A stretch of 38,417 nucleotides of DNA from Dolichospermum sp. ST_sed8 (GCA_028658405.1 JAKOGY010000017.1:1-38417); one strand, 5' to 3'. Positions 1 through 8,850 are shown, counted from the stretch's first letter. The notes: generated from the letters alone by a model not told the origin. A program made the numbers and translations.

Positions 1-2
1 CT

Positions 3-89
3 TTGATAGAAAGATTGGTGAAGCTGCATCCTGATAGACAAGATTATAAAACTGTTTTAGCAGATATTCAGAAGAAGATAGCAAAGTGA
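3..89 (+). CDS. C-terminal end of a gene truncated by the window edge
   Basis: An open frame runs in from the window edge and ends at TGA 87-89, giving a tail reading LIERLVKLHPDRQDYKTV followed by a lysine-rich end. The family is not recognisable from 28 residues. It is treated as real because a very similar tail (LMEKLVKSYPDRQNYK) is found again at 3185-3250, so the same coding end was duplicated nearby. A HIP1 octamer (92-99) follows directly after the stop. Confidence 0.5.
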   Translation: MIERLVKLHPDRQDYKTVLADIQKKIAK

Positions 90-187
90 GCGCGATCGCT
101 TTCGGAGTTGTTACAATATAGTTATGAGGGGATAATACTACATCCCATTTTAGCGAATACAAGTCTGTTCTTTCACAATAGGAAATT

Positions 188-925
188 ATGGATACTCTCG
201 AACTTGATGTTGCAACTAAGTTACCAGATCATACTGAATTACCTTGTGAGGATGGAACAATAGGGAAGAATTTTCAAGAACATCCTCAAAGTATTTTATT
301 AACAGAATCAATCTGGTTAAAATTACAAGATATTCACCCAGACAAGCAATTTTGTATTGGTCAAGATAGCGGAATTTATTGGCGAATTACTGACCCTCCA
401 GAGAAAGGAGCAGAAGCACCAGACTGGTTTTATGTTCCTGATGTGCCACCTGTATTAAATGGTCAAATGCGCCGTTCTTACGTGATGTGGCAGGAATTTG
501 TAGCACCTTTAATAGTAATTGAATTTGTGTCAGGGAATGGTAAAGAAGAAAGAGATGAAACTCCCTATCAAGGTAAGTTTTGGGTATATGAAAAAGTGAT
601 TAGAGTCCCTTTTTATGGTATTTATACAGAAAAGAAATCCTCTTTGGAATTATATCATTTAGTAGAGGGACAATATCACCTCATACCTCCTAATGAAAGA
701 GGTCGTTATTTAATTGAAAAAATGGGTGTTGAATTGGGTATTTGGCAAGGAATATATAAAAATGTAGAATTACCTTGGTTACGCTGGTGGGATTTAGAGG
801 GTAATTTACTATTAAGTGGACAAGAACTAGCTGAACAAGAAAAACAACGAGCTGAACAAGAAAAACAACGGGCTGATAAATTGGCGGCAAAATTGCGAGA
901 ATTAGGGGTGACAATTGACGATTAA
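188..925 (+). CDS. Uma2 family (DUF820) putative endonuclease with C-terminal coiled coil
   Basis: Protein of 245 residues of the Uma2/DUF820 family, a PD-(D/E)XK restriction-endonuclease-like fold that is greatly expanded in cyanobacteria; no biological substrate is established for most members. Seen here: the PDWFYVPDVPP stretch and the VIEFVSGNGKEERDE stretch supply the acidic core expected of the fold, followed by FWVYEKVIRVPFYGIY. The last ~35 residues form a charged coiled coil containing a direct heptad repeat AEQEKQR AEQEKQR, typical of the long Uma2 subclass. The ATG is preceded by AGGAA at a suitable distance. It is the first of three Uma2 genes in 2.9 kb. Whether it acts as a nuclease is inference. 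Confidence 0.85.
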   Translation: MDTLELDVATKLPDHTELPCEDGTIGKNFQEHPQSILLTESIWLKLQDIHPDKQFCIGQDSGIYWRITDPPEKGAEAPDWFYVPDVPPVLNGQMRRSYVMWQEFVAPLIVIEFVSGNGKEERDETPYQGKFWVYEKVIRVPFYGIYTEKKSSLELYHLVEGQYHLIPPNERGRYLIEKMGVELGIWQGIYKNVELPWLRWWDLEGNLLLSGQELAEQEKQRAEQEKQRADKLAAKLRELGVTIDD

Positions 926-936
926 ATGAAGATGTA

Positions 937-957
937 GTAGGGTGGGCATTGCCCACC
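937..957. repeat. short palindromic repeat (GTAGGGTGGGCATTGCCCACC)
   Basis: The core 941-957 is a perfect odd palindrome, GGTGGGCA-T-TGCCCACC. The same unit occurs at both ends of the composite repeat at 16215-16461. It lies just after a stop codon and could fold as a hairpin in the transcript. It is a dispersed cyanobacterial repeat and not clearly a terminator, because no U-tract follows. Confidence 0.75.
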
Positions 958-1019
958 AATAGTATATTTCAAAAATCAAATATTAGTCCTATAGCACAAA
1001 AGTAGGGAGATTTTACGCA

Positions 1020-1562
1020 ATGAAAAATTTAGTGAAATGGACAATTAGCGACTACCATAAAATGATTCAATCGGACATTTTAACAGGTCGTAATTGCGAA
1101 TTCATAAATGGAGAAATTATAGAAATGAGTCCAGAATTACCTCAACATTATAATACTGCTAAAAGGAGTGTGAGTTATTTAGAAAATCTTTTAAAAGAAA
1201 AAGCAGATGTACGCTTTAATGGGCTAATCACTTTAGCTAATTCTGAACCAGAACCTGATATTGCAATTGTTAAATTACCTGAATCTAAATATAATCAACA
1301 TCATCCATATCCCGATGATATTTTTTGGTTAATTGAGGTAGCTAATACTAGTTTAAGTAAAGATTTATCTATTAAAAAAAAGATTTATGCTGAAGCTCAA
1401 ATAGCTGAGTATTGGATTATAAATTTACAAACTCAAGAATTAATGGTATCTCGTCAACCTGATAACGGTGATTATTTAGTGTCAATAAAATGGCAAGCAT
1501 CTATAATTAATCCTTTAGCTTTTCCAGAAATTGATATTATTGTTAGTCAGTTGTTGACTTAA
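1020..1562 (+). CDS. Uma2 family (DUF820) putative endonuclease
   Basis: Protein of 180 residues with the short Uma2 architecture. Visible motifs are the N-terminal FINGEIIEMSP strand pair, the acidic EPEPDIAIV segment, and the family core WLIEVANTSLSKDLSIKKK followed by IYAEAQIAEYWIIN. The E, D and K residues of this core match the presumed PD-(D/E)XK active site. GGGAGA stands upstream of the ATG and supports this start. It lies between another Uma2 gene and a PD-(D/E)XK-like gene on the same strand. Function is by family membership only; the natural role of Uma2 proteins is unknown. Confidence 0.85.
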   Translation: MKNLVKWTISDYHKMIQSDILTGRNCEFINGEIIEMSPELPQHYNTAKRSVSYLENLLKEKADVRFNGLITLANSEPEPDIAIVKLPESKYNQHHPYPDDIFWLIEVANTSLSKDLSIKKKIYAEAQIAEYWIINLQTQELMVSRQPDNGDYLVSIKWQASIINPLAFPEIDIIVSQLLT

Positions 1563-1599
1563 ATAAGTGATAATTTAAAAGAAAAATAATGAGATAATT

Positions 1600-2208
1600 A
1601 TGTCTTTTAATCAATATAAAAGTATTATGGATGTTTTACAAGAATTTCCACTCATTTACACAGAAAAAAATTTTGTTGAACAAATACCTATTGAAATTGA
1701 TCCATTCTTTAAAAATAGATTAGATTTTATATTGCAAGAAGGAGTTGTTTTCAATTCAGAGTATGCTATTTGTGAAAGTATTATTCACCCAGTGCTTGTA
1801 GAATTATGGCGACTATATGCTGATAAGTTATTACTGTGGAGTCATCAAGCTTTAAATTATAATGATAATTTATCGGGGATTCCTGACTATATGGTAGCTC
1901 AACGTTCTGCAAGGGGAAAAGTTATTTTAGAGAAACCTTATCTGATTATAGTAGAAGCAAAGAAAGATAATTTTGAGGAAGGTTGGGGACAATGTTTAGC
2001 GGAATTAGTTGCTGCACAAAAAATGAATAGCGATGAAAATAGTCGCTTATTTGGGATAGTATCTAATGGTAAGCTATGGGAATTTGGTTTATTAGCAGGA
2101 ATAGAGTTTACCAAAAATATTAAATATTATGTATTGGAAGATTTACAATCACTCATGGAGGGTTTAAATTTTATATTTACTAAAAGTTTTGAACAGACGA
2201 ATTTTTAA
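1600..2208 (+). CDS. hypothetical protein with PD-(D/E)XK nuclease-like core
   Basis: Protein of 202 residues without a family name I can assign. The segment GIPDYMVAQRS, then about 20 residues, then LIIVEAKKDNFEEGWGQC gives the order D ... E-x-K, the signature of the PD-(D/E)XK fold, and resembles the N-terminal nuclease domains of type I restriction R subunits and many cyanobacterial orphans. It is followed by LAELVAAQKMN and a hydrophobic GIVSNGKLWEFGLL strand. The gene begins 37 bp after a Uma2 stop in the same direction, so co-transcription is plausible. No restriction or methylase partner is nearby. Confidence 0.6.
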   Translation: MSFNQYKSIMDVLQEFPLIYTEKNFVEQIPIEIDPFFKNRLDFILQEGVVFNSEYAICESIIHPVLVELWRLYADKLLLWSHQALNYNDNLSGIPDYMVAQRSARGKVILEKPYLIIVEAKKDNFEEGWGQCLAELVAAQKMNSDENSRLFGIVSNGKLWEFGLLAGIEFTKNIKYYVLEDLQSLMEGLNFIFTKSFEQTNF

Positions 2209-2271
2209 ATTAATAAAAAGTATGAGCTACGGTTGATAGTTTAATTATCACTATAATCACTTTTCAGTAAT

Positions 2272-2862
2272 TTATGAATTTTTTAACCAATTAGTAAATT
2301 CTGTTACTGCATCATATTGATCATGATAATTAATATATTGATTTAACACTTTTAAATCTAATTCTGGTAATAATTGACTTTGATTAACTTTATTATATTG
2401 CTCATCTTTTAAACCATAAATTGTTAATAGTTCATCTTCCCAAAGCCACACTTCAGGAATACCAATTCTTTTGTATATTTCTAATATTTCTATACCTCCA
2501 CTGCTAAAAATAACCTCAATAATTAAATCAGGAATATCTTTTTTGCTGTGAATAGTATAGGATTCATCAGGTTCTTTACGTCCAGTTATATTTTTATTTC
2601 CTAAAGTAGCACTACCTCCGGTATAAAATCTGATTCCTTTTTCTCTAAGGTATGCTTCTAACAACAAACTAATTGTTCTTTTATAATATTCATGTTCTTT
2701 TCCTAAGTTCATAATAATTTCTAAATCTCCATCTAAATAAATAAATCTGACTCCTGCAATATCTTGAAAGGTGGTTTCTATTTGCTCAAATTTTTCCCAA
2801 GTAATCCCTGTGAGAACTAAATGATTATTTGGTACAATAGTTTTCTCTAATGTAGTTGTCAT
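2272..2862 (-). CDS. Uma2 family (DUF820) putative endonuclease
   Basis: Protein of 196 residues from the ATG at 2862. An in-frame ATG lies 21 nt upstream at 2883, but GAGGA sits about 8 nt before the 2862 ATG and makes that the better start (MTTTLEKTIV). Core motifs are IYLDGDLEIIMN, the DLIIEVIFSSGGIEILEIY region and the PEVWLWED strand. The usual S-x-x-x-D spacing after the IIEV strand is altered (FSSGGIEILEIYKRI), a known divergent Uma2 form. It is convergent with the 1600-2208 gene. Nuclease activity is inferred from the fold only. Confidence 0.8.
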   Translation of the reverse strand: MTTTLEKTIVPNNHLVLTGITWEKFEQIETTFQDIAGVRFIYLDGDLEIIMNLGKEHEYYKRTISLLLEAYLREKGIRFYTGGSATLGNKNITGRKEPDESYTIHSKKDIPDLIIEVIFSSGGIEILEIYKRIGIPEVWLWEDELLTIYGLKDEQYNKVNQSQLLPELDLKVLNQYINYHDQYDAVTEFTNWLKNS

Positions 2863-3184
2863 GTTTTTATTCCTCAAATACATAATAATAGCGATTTCTA
2901 TGGTGTATAGAAGCGATTACGTTAAGAAATGGCTTGATGGTCTTTAAGGTACTATATCACAAAATATGGATATATGTAGCGAGGGTAAAAAAACGAACAC
3001 TAAATTTTTTTATTTAATATTTTGTAAAGATTTATTAAAACCAACAATCGAATAGATAAATTTTCTTTTCTGGAATATGACTATCTTAATTGTAAAGATT
3101 TATAAAAATAAATATTATCATACCCGGAAAATGATAGATTTTTGGGAGATTATGGGTATCCTACAATTTAATGGGTAATTTAGT

Positions 3185-3250
3185 TTGATGGAGAAGTTGG
3201 TAAAGTCATATCCCGATAGGCAGAATTATAAGAGTAATAAAGTAAATTAG
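3185..3250 (+). pseudogene. relic copy of the gene tail at 3-89, in a 437-bp non-coding gap
   Basis: Frame LMEKLVKSYPDRQNYKSN ending at TAG 3248-3250. It aligns almost residue for residue with the tail at 3-89 (LIERLVKLHPDRQDYK), and the DNA matches too, but a stop lies three codons upstream (3176-3178), so only the last ~22 codons survive. The rest of the gap 2884-3320 is AT-rich; I see no other gene or strong hairpin there, and it must hold the promoter of the FkbM gene. Confidence 0.55.
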
Positions 3251-3320
3251 ATTATACAAATACTTCCCACAAAATAAACTGATTACAATGTTTTTGGTTT
3301 AAATTATAAAGGCTAAATTT

Positions 3321-4922
3321 ATGAATTCTACAGTAACTAACGATAATTCCTATTGGCATTATATCCAACCAGTTTTACCATTAATTAGCCCAGATGGTTT
3401 AGAAAAAATAGCTGTCATTTTTAATAACACATCTTGGGATGATCCAAATACTTCTGCCGATTGGAATAATATAGCAGTAGTAGCAATGAGTGAAGCAGAA
3501 CAATGTAGCGATAATTTAACAATGCGTTCTGTCTATCTGGAAATGGCATTTGAAGCATTAAGTAATGGTTTTGAGATAGATAGACATCCAATTTGTGCAT
3601 ATCATTTAGCCTTAATTGATAGCTTACTTGGTGATAACCAAAAAGCTTTAAAAATAGCTTTCAGTACATTTATTAATTCTATACAATATGCTTACACTGG
3701 ATTAGAGAATGATAGTCCTTATTTAATCTATTTCTTAGAAAAGAATAAAAGGATCTGTGTGTATGATCAAAAATGCTTAGAGAAAATATTGTTGCATGAA
3801 AGTAGTTATCAGCAAGCATTATTTTTATTAAGCGAAATTATATCACAAATTGCTTTTTACACTGCTGCAAGTCAGCGGTTTTTATGTCTAGCTAATCAAA
3901 CTTTACCTAATTCAGTTAATCTGAAATTGAAGCTAGGCATAGCTAATTTAATGAGTGGACAAACTGAAGGTCTTTTATATTTACATCAAGCTAGAAACTT
4001 AGAGCCAAGTTATGCACCGATTTTGCAGTCTTTATATTTAGCTTATCGAGATTTACAGCAAATAGAAATTGCCAATCAATGGCAAGAGTTTTCCTGTCAA
4101 TTTTATGATCAAGATAACTTATCTCCAGATTGGCAATGGACGCAATTATCATCAGATAGCTCATTTACATATCTACCTTTTGAAAGTGATTTCATTATGG
4201 CAGTTGAACCAAGTTTACGAAGTATTGTTACCAGTGTATTACTAACTGAGCAAGATTGGTTTGAGAAAGAAATGGAATTTTGGCGGAATTATATTCAACC
4301 GGGAATGACGGTTATTGATGTTGGTGCAAATGTGGGAGTGTATACTTTTAGTGCAGCTTTAAAAGTTGGAAATACAGGACGAGTTTTAGCTGTTGAACCG
4401 TTCTCAGGTTGTGTGCGTTGTTTACAAGAAACCTGTAAAATTAATGCTTTATCATGGGTGAAAGTTTGTATTGGTGCGGCCAGTGATAAAAATAGCACTG
4501 TAAAATTATTATTACACGCTGCCAATGAACTCAATGAAGTGGTTTCTGATGAAGCAGCAGCAAATATACCTGATGGTTCTTTTGAAGAAGTTCCTTGTTT
4601 TACTTTAGATAGTCTAATTGAGCAAGAAAATATTCAACAGGTTGATTTTCTCAAAATAGATGCTGAAGGGCATGAAATGGCGGTTTTAGCTGGGAGTGAA
4701 CAGTTAATAAAACAGTTTAAACCAGTTATTCTCTATGAAAATATAGGAGGTAGCCAAGGTAGTAATATTGATGTAGCAGAGTATTTAGAAAGTATCGGCT
4801 ATGAGTTATTTTACTATCAGCCTTTTATGCAGAAATTAATCCCTGTTAATTTTTCCCAAGATTCTCACCAGCTAAATTTCATTGCTGTACCACCACAAAA
4901 AACCTCTATGTTTAACCTCTAA
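3321..4922 (+). CDS. TPR-like / FkbM family SAM-dependent methyltransferase
   Basis: Protein of 533 residues. The N-terminal ~300 residues are helical and repeat-like (tetratricopeptide-type, for example NLKLKLGIANLMSGQTEG). The C-terminal ~200 residues are an FkbM methyltransferase: MTVIDVGANVGVYTFS around residue 330 is the SAM-binding loop, with VLAVEPF as motif II and FLKIDAEGHEMAVLAGS further on. FkbM enzymes O-methylate sugars or polyketides; in cyanobacteria they are common next to glycosyltransferases of cell-surface glycan clusters, which fits the neighbourhood to 19 kb. AAGG precedes the ATG. The substrate is unknown. Confidence 0.9.
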   Translation: MNSTVTNDNSYWHYIQPVLPLISPDGLEKIAVIFNNTSWDDPNTSADWNNIAVVAMSEAEQCSDNLTMRSVYLEMAFEALSNGFEIDRHPICAYHLALIDSLLGDNQKALKIAFSTFINSIQYAYTGLENDSPYLIYFLEKNKRICVYDQKCLEKILLHESSYQQALFLLSEIISQIAFYTAASQRFLCLANQTLPNSVNLKLKLGIANLMSGQTEGLLYLHQARNLEPSYAPILQSLYLAYRDLQQIEIANQWQEFSCQFYDQDNLSPDWQWTQLSSDSSFTYLPFESDFIMAVEPSLRSIVTSVLLTEQDWFEKEMEFWRNYIQPGMTVIDVGANVGVYTFSAALKVGNTGRVLAVEPFSGCVRCLQETCKINALSWVKVCIGAASDKNSTVKLLLHAANELNEVVSDEAAANIPDGSFEEVPCFTLDSLIEQENIQQVDFLKIDAEGHEMAVLAGSEQLIKQFKPVILYENIGGSQGSNIDVAEYLESIGYELFYYQPFMQKLIPVNFSQDSHQLNFIAVPPQKTSMFNL

Positions 4923-4967
4923 TTCATGGATAATACTTGTCGGTTAAGCTCAAAACAATGAAATTAT

Positions 4968-5065
4968 GTAGGTTGGGTTGTTCGCGTCAGCGTTGCGGAG
5001 CAATGGAACGAAACCCAACATTTACAACGGTTTATTGGGTTTGGTCTTTGTTCAACCCAACCTAC
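4968..5065. repeat. foldback repeat with GTAGGTTGGGTTG ends
   Basis: The left end GTAGGTTGGGTTG (from 4968) is the exact inverted complement of the right end CAACCCAACCTAC (to 5065). Inner arms also pair (AACCCAACA with TGGGTTTGG, imperfectly). Other members of this family in the window are at 6496-6526, 9675-9706 and 36551-36690. It is a non-autonomous, MITE-like dispersed repeat lying downstream of the FkbM gene. Confidence 0.8.
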
Positions 5066-5141
5066 GAAAAATCCTTAACTGAACAGTATTGTAACTCGTC
5101 GATAATACTTGGTTTCAGCAACGCCTGAATTTTAATCTAAT

Positions 5142-5567
5142 TTAATCTAGTTCAATATCACGGTTTAAAACTTCTGTGATGTCATAAGGACAATCTAAGG
5201 GAAAATCTAAATCAGTTTCTTTGGTAGCATCTAAACTCGCATTTAGATAAACTTTTTTGAGCCAATCGTCAGCAAGATATTTTTGCAAACTAGGACTATC
5301 TTCTAAATAGAAAGCAATATTATTTCTCTCTCTTTTAATGGTTATTTGCCAACTTCTAGAACGTTTTTTTGGTTGATAATCCCATTTTAGTAGATGATGA
5401 ATGATTAAACTTAGACTACTAAGGAGTTTATCTCTTTCTCGTTTTGACAAATCTTTAATTTCCTCCACTAAGTTTTCAATATCTAATTCATGGAATTGTC
5501 TTTGTTGGAGTTTTTCAGCCATTTCTTCAGCCCAATAAGCATAATCTTTGTCGTAAAGATTGGTCAT
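5142..5567 (-). CDS. DUF29 family protein
   Basis: Protein of 141 residues of DUF29, a mostly cyanobacterial helical family of unknown function. Family marks are the N-terminal LYDKDYAYWAEEMAEKLQQR, the ENLVEEIKDLSKRERDKL helix, the SLIIHHLLKWDYQP segment with conserved HHLLKW, and the end CPYDITEVL. It is the downstream member of a tandem DUF29 pair, starting 11 bp after the stop of the next gene, so the two are almost certainly co-transcribed. The two proteins share the same layout but have diverged strongly. Confidence 0.88.
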   Translation of the reverse strand: MTNLYDKDYAYWAEEMAEKLQQRQFHELDIENLVEEIKDLSKRERDKLLSSLSLIIHHLLKWDYQPKKRSRSWQITIKRERNNIAFYLEDSPSLQKYLADDWLKKVYLNASLDATKETDLDFPLDCPYDITEVLNRDIELD

Positions 5568-5578
5568 TTATTTTTACC

Positions 5579-6046
5579 TCATAAATGTTTCTCAGGATAC
5601 CAATTATCATCTAATACTTGTTCTAAGGAATAGGGACAATTATCAGGAAATAGGTTTGATGATAATTCTGTTTTTTTGCCAACAAATTTCACCGCTACAT
5701 TATAAATATGCTCCAAGTCTTCGCTTAACTTATTTTTCAATGTGGTAGTTAAGCTATTGTTTAAATCATCCCGAAAAGCGATTATTTCCCCTTCCCAATG
5801 CCGATAATTACGTTCATATTCTTGATGCCAATATTGTAGTAATAAAAGATGAATGATAATCTGTCTTAAAAGACTTCTAACTTTGTTTAAATCATTTCTT
5901 CCCAAACTTTCTAACTCCTCAATTAAATTTTCTAAGTCTAAATTTTCTAAGTTTTTTGCTTTTAAAAGTTTAATAGTTTCTTCTAGCCAAAGATAGTCGT
6001 CAATTTCATACAGTTGTTGTAGTTGATTTTGTGTGATATTTATCAT
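5579..6046 (-). CDS. DUF29 family protein
   Basis: Protein of 155 residues from the ATG at 6046 (an in-frame TTG lies two codons earlier). AAAGGA sits 8 nt before this ATG and fixes the start. DUF29 marks are YLWLEETIKLLKAKNLENLD, the LIEELESLGRNDLNKVRSLL helix, the IIHLLLLQYWHQE segment and the end CPYSLEQVLD. It is the upstream partner of the DUF29 gene ending at 5142. Function is unknown; some DUF29 genes occur near toxin-antitoxin loci, as here with the RelE-type remnant directly upstream, but that link is only positional. Confidence 0.87.
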   Translation of the reverse strand: MINITQNQLQQLYEIDDYLWLEETIKLLKAKNLENLDLENLIEELESLGRNDLNKVRSLLRQIIIHLLLLQYWHQEYERNYRHWEGEIIAFRDDLNNSLTTTLKNKLSEDLEHIYNVAVKFVGKKTELSSNLFPDNCPYSLEQVLDDNWYPEKHL

Positions 6047-6081
6047 AATCAAAATCCTTTTTTGTTAGAATGGGTCATCTG

Positions 6082-6192
6082 TCAGAATGTCATAAATAGA
6101 TGGCTACATTGGTAAACTCTTTCCCTAATATTAGTTGGTATTTTTTTAAGTTGCTTGATAGCACCCGTGGTAAATTCTATTTGATAACGCAT
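6082..6192 (-). pseudogene. truncated RelE/ParE-type toxin
   Basis: An ATG at 6192, inside the 3' end of the antitoxin-like gene (16-nt overlap), opens a frame reading MRYQIEFTTGAIKQLKKIPT then NIRERVYQ, the N-terminal strand and helix pair of RelE/ParE toxins. It then runs into unrelated residues and stops at 6082 after 36 codons; an intact family member has about 85-95. No continuation with the catalytic C-terminal strands is visible before the DUF29 start at 6046, so it looks like a 3'-deleted toxin. Confidence 0.65.
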
Positions 6193-6413
6193 AATTTTGA
6201 TTTTTGCAATTCTTTCTGGTAATTTTCCCAGGATATTGTACCGTTTACCTTTGCGGCTTCTAATTCTGCAACTGCATCTGCGATATCCTCAGCATCTTCA
6301 CGATCAGAAATATTTAACAGTTCTAAAACATCTTCCAGTGTGTCTTCATAAACTTGTTCTAATCTTTCATAAATTGCTTTCAATAAAACTTGTTTTCTAC
6401 TTGTTGTTTCCAT
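6177..6413 (-). CDS. putative antitoxin of a RelBE-like pair
   Basis: Protein of 78 residues, acidic and helical (EDTLEDVLELLNISDREDAE), with the EAAKVNGTISWENYQKEL tail common in small cyanobacterial antitoxins that precede RelE-type toxins. The identification rests mainly on position: the toxin remnant starts inside its last codons. With the toxin inactive it may be an orphan antitoxin, either still repressing related promoters or decaying. A direct role is unproven. Confidence 0.6.
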   Translation of the reverse strand: METTSRKQVLLKAIYERLEQVYEDTLEDVLELLNISDREDAEDIADAVAELEAAKVNGTISWENYQKELQKSKLCVIK

Positions 6414-6495
6414 TTTTACACCTATTTCTAGTAAAATATTACAGAGATGGTAATTTTCTCCTTATCTACCTCATTATAATCAAAGTTACGATAAA

Positions 6496-6526
6496 TGTTG
6501 GGTTTCCTTGCGTCAACCCAACCTAC
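6496..6526. repeat. short GTAGGTTGGGTTG-family hairpin abutting a stop codon
   Basis: TGTTGGGTTTCCTTGCGTC followed by AACCCAACCTA, a hairpin with GTTGGGTT / AACCCAAC arms. It directly touches the stop codon (6527-6529) of the glycosyltransferase gene and could act as its 3' hairpin. The inverse copy at 9675-9706 is nearly identical, including the CTTGCGTC loop. Confidence 0.7.
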
Positions 6527-8731
6527 TTATTTTTTACTATCAAGATATATTTGCCACATTTGCTGATAAGCATTCTCCATTTCTCGCGCAAACTTCTTAC
6601 CATTCCAGAGGGGAGATGTTTGTCTTGATTTTTTCAATTTCCACACAACTTCTTGTCTTAATTTCTCATCTTTACCCAACTTTACACCCCACTCTACATA
6701 CTCTTCATCACTCCAAGCTATACCTTCAGTTACACCAACATTCATCATCATTGTGTAGCTATTACGCGCTGCAAATTGTTCTCCCACTCTTGTAACAATA
6801 GGAATACCCATCCATAGAGTTTCTAAGGTTGTGGTTGCACCATTATAGGGATAGGTATCTAAAACTATATCAGCGATCGCTAAATTAGCACGATGTTCCA
6901 TGTCTGTAGCCGCAGAAGGTAAGAACCTTAAACAGTTTAAATCAACTCCTTCCGCTTCCGCAATGGGATTAATAAAATCTTGTAGATCTTGATGATTACT
7001 TCGATGACTTTTAAGGAGAAAATAACTATTGGGAACTTGTTTTATAATTTGCATTTGTAACCGGATGTTATGGGGATTACGTTTTACTCCGGTTTGGGAA
7101 CTAAAATAAATAATCCCATCATCAGGAATATCTAAAGATTCTCTGTTGATAGTTGGTGTGCCTACAATAAAACCATCAATACCAATATAATTTTGTGGCA
7201 GGCGCCAAATTTTTTCCGTATAATAATCTTGTGCTGATTCTGGTAAGACATAGTTATCAGCAATAAAATAATCCACGCCAGGGAAACCAGTTGCGTCATA
7301 CCCCAACCAAGTAACTTGAATTGGTGCAGGTTTAAGAGCTAAAATAGCACAATTACCATAGGAAGTTAAACTATCTAAATCAACAAGGATATCTATTTTA
7401 TCTTCGTTAATTTTATCTGCAACTGTTGCTATCGGCAGTTGTCCTTGATAAAAAGAATCACCAAATTCATTTTTATAAGCTTGTTGTTGTGGATCTTCAG
7501 AAATATCTCCCAAAGAATATAAACGAATATCAAATTGTTCTCGATCATGATATTTTAATAACCACCAAGCTAAAAAACCGACAGAATGAGTCCGAAAACA
7601 TTCTGATAAATAGCCTATTCTTAAAGGACGCTCACTCAAAGAAGGACAAGGTAAAAGAAAACGTTGTTGATAATCGCTGATATATTCAGGCAACTTTTCC
7701 GCTATCATTTCTTGGCATAAAGCAGCTATTCTATTGCGAATTAATCTATTTTCACGGGGATTATCTTCCATGTATAGTAAAAAAGCACCAACAGCTAAAA
7801 TCTGTACTACACTTTCGCTTCCTATTTGACTGATGACCAGATTAGATAACAATAGTTTATGTTCTTGGTAAGCTTGAACTGATTTTTCCCAACTCTCACA
7901 AGAAGTTAAAAATGCTTCTATTAAAAACTGAGTACCTATGATTTTATCAATGGGTTCTTGAGAAAGTTCTAAATATTTGTTAGACCAATATATAGACTCT
8001 TTAGTATAATCTCTTCCTAGTCTTTGCAGAGGAGAAATAATTTTTCTCATACAATTTAAATTATTAGGTGATAACCGGAGGGCAATTTTGGCAAAATAAA
8101 CTGACATCTGCTGGTAGAAAAAATAATGATAGGCATCCGCTTTGTCTACCAATAATTTAATGATACTTTCAGAATTTAATAAATAAGGTATAAATACTTC
8201 TACCAGTTTATCTATAAAGGGAGGGATATTAACTGGATCAGCAAGAAAAAGCCCTAACTTTTCCATCACTTGCACTAATATCTTTTCATCAAAAATAGTG
8301 GTTTCTGTGCATTGAGATATTGTTTCAATTAATTCATTAATATTCTTTTCTAGATCATGAATCTTTAATTCAATGTTTAGCTCAATTATTTTTAAAAGAT
8401 TATTAATATCATCAGGAATAAATTCTTTAATGTGTTGACGAATTACCCAAGCTATTTGATAGTTAGAATTAGCTTCTTGTTGTTGAGCAGTATTTAATAA
8501 AATTCCTGTTAATTCTTGCAGCCATTCTTCTGATTCTTGATCTGCAAATTCGAGAAAGGGAGCCATCCATGTAATCTGCGCTTCTTCTTCTCTTCCTTCT
8601 AATAATAAGGTTAATCCTAAATACCAATAATTAGCAACTTCTCTGGAATTCTCAGTAATATTGTGTTCATACTGCTGAATGGTTAATAAGCCTGGCATTG
8701 CAGAAATTTGATTATCTAACTGAGTAGTCAT
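6527..8731 (-). CDS. O-GlcNAc transferase-like (GT41) protein with helical-repeat N-terminus
   Basis: Protein of 734 residues. Residues 1 to ~360 are helical, TPR-like repeats (VANYWYLGLTLLLEGREEEA). From ~365 the SPINDLY/OGT-type GT41 region begins with RPLRIGYLSECFRTHSVGFL and continues through DILVDLDSLTSYGN, APIQVTWLGYDATGFPGVDY, the nucleotide-sugar site IADIVLDTYPYNGATTTLET and LWMGIPIVTRVGEQFAARNS. GT41 enzymes transfer a sugar from UDP-GlcNAc or similar to Ser/Thr of proteins. Two pilin genes and a methyltransferase operon nearby make a surface-protein or pilin acceptor possible, but that is inference. Confidence 0.92.
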   Translation of the reverse strand: MTTQLDNQISAMPGLLTIQQYEHNITENSREVANYWYLGLTLLLEGREEEAQITWMAPFLEFADQESEEWLQELTGILLNTAQQQEANSNYQIAWVIRQHIKEFIPDDINNLLKIIELNIELKIHDLEKNINELIETISQCTETTIFDEKILVQVMEKLGLFLADPVNIPPFIDKLVEVFIPYLLNSESIIKLLVDKADAYHYFFYQQMSVYFAKIALRLSPNNLNCMRKIISPLQRLGRDYTKESIYWSNKYLELSQEPIDKIIGTQFLIEAFLTSCESWEKSVQAYQEHKLLLSNLVISQIGSESVVQILAVGAFLLYMEDNPRENRLIRNRIAALCQEMIAEKLPEYISDYQQRFLLPCPSLSERPLRIGYLSECFRTHSVGFLAWWLLKYHDREQFDIRLYSLGDISEDPQQQAYKNEFGDSFYQGQLPIATVADKINEDKIDILVDLDSLTSYGNCAILALKPAPIQVTWLGYDATGFPGVDYFIADNYVLPESAQDYYTEKIWRLPQNYIGIDGFIVGTPTINRESLDIPDDGIIYFSSQTGVKRNPHNIRLQMQIIKQVPNSYFLLKSHRSNHQDLQDFINPIAEAEGVDLNCLRFLPSAATDMEHRANLAIADIVLDTYPYNGATTTLETLWMGIPIVTRVGEQFAARNSYTMMMNVGVTEGIAWSDEEYVEWGVKLGKDEKLRQEVVWKLKKSRQTSPLWNGKKFAREMENAYQQMWQIYLDSKK

Positions 8732-8850
8732 AATTGCAAAGATTAAACCTGTTTTGAAATCAGCTTCAAAATAAAAATAAATTTAGGTATTAATAATGTA
8801 CAAAACCTGTTAATATCCAAACTCTGTTAAGAAATTATATAAATTATACC

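Noticed and set aside
4937-5128. 63-codon plus-strand frame
   Set aside because: It lies almost wholly within the GTAGGTTGGGTTG foldback repeat and shows no family features.
6197-6795. Two plus-strand frames of 95-143 codons
   Set aside because: Leu/His-rich shadows of the antitoxin and glycosyltransferase genes on the opposite strand.
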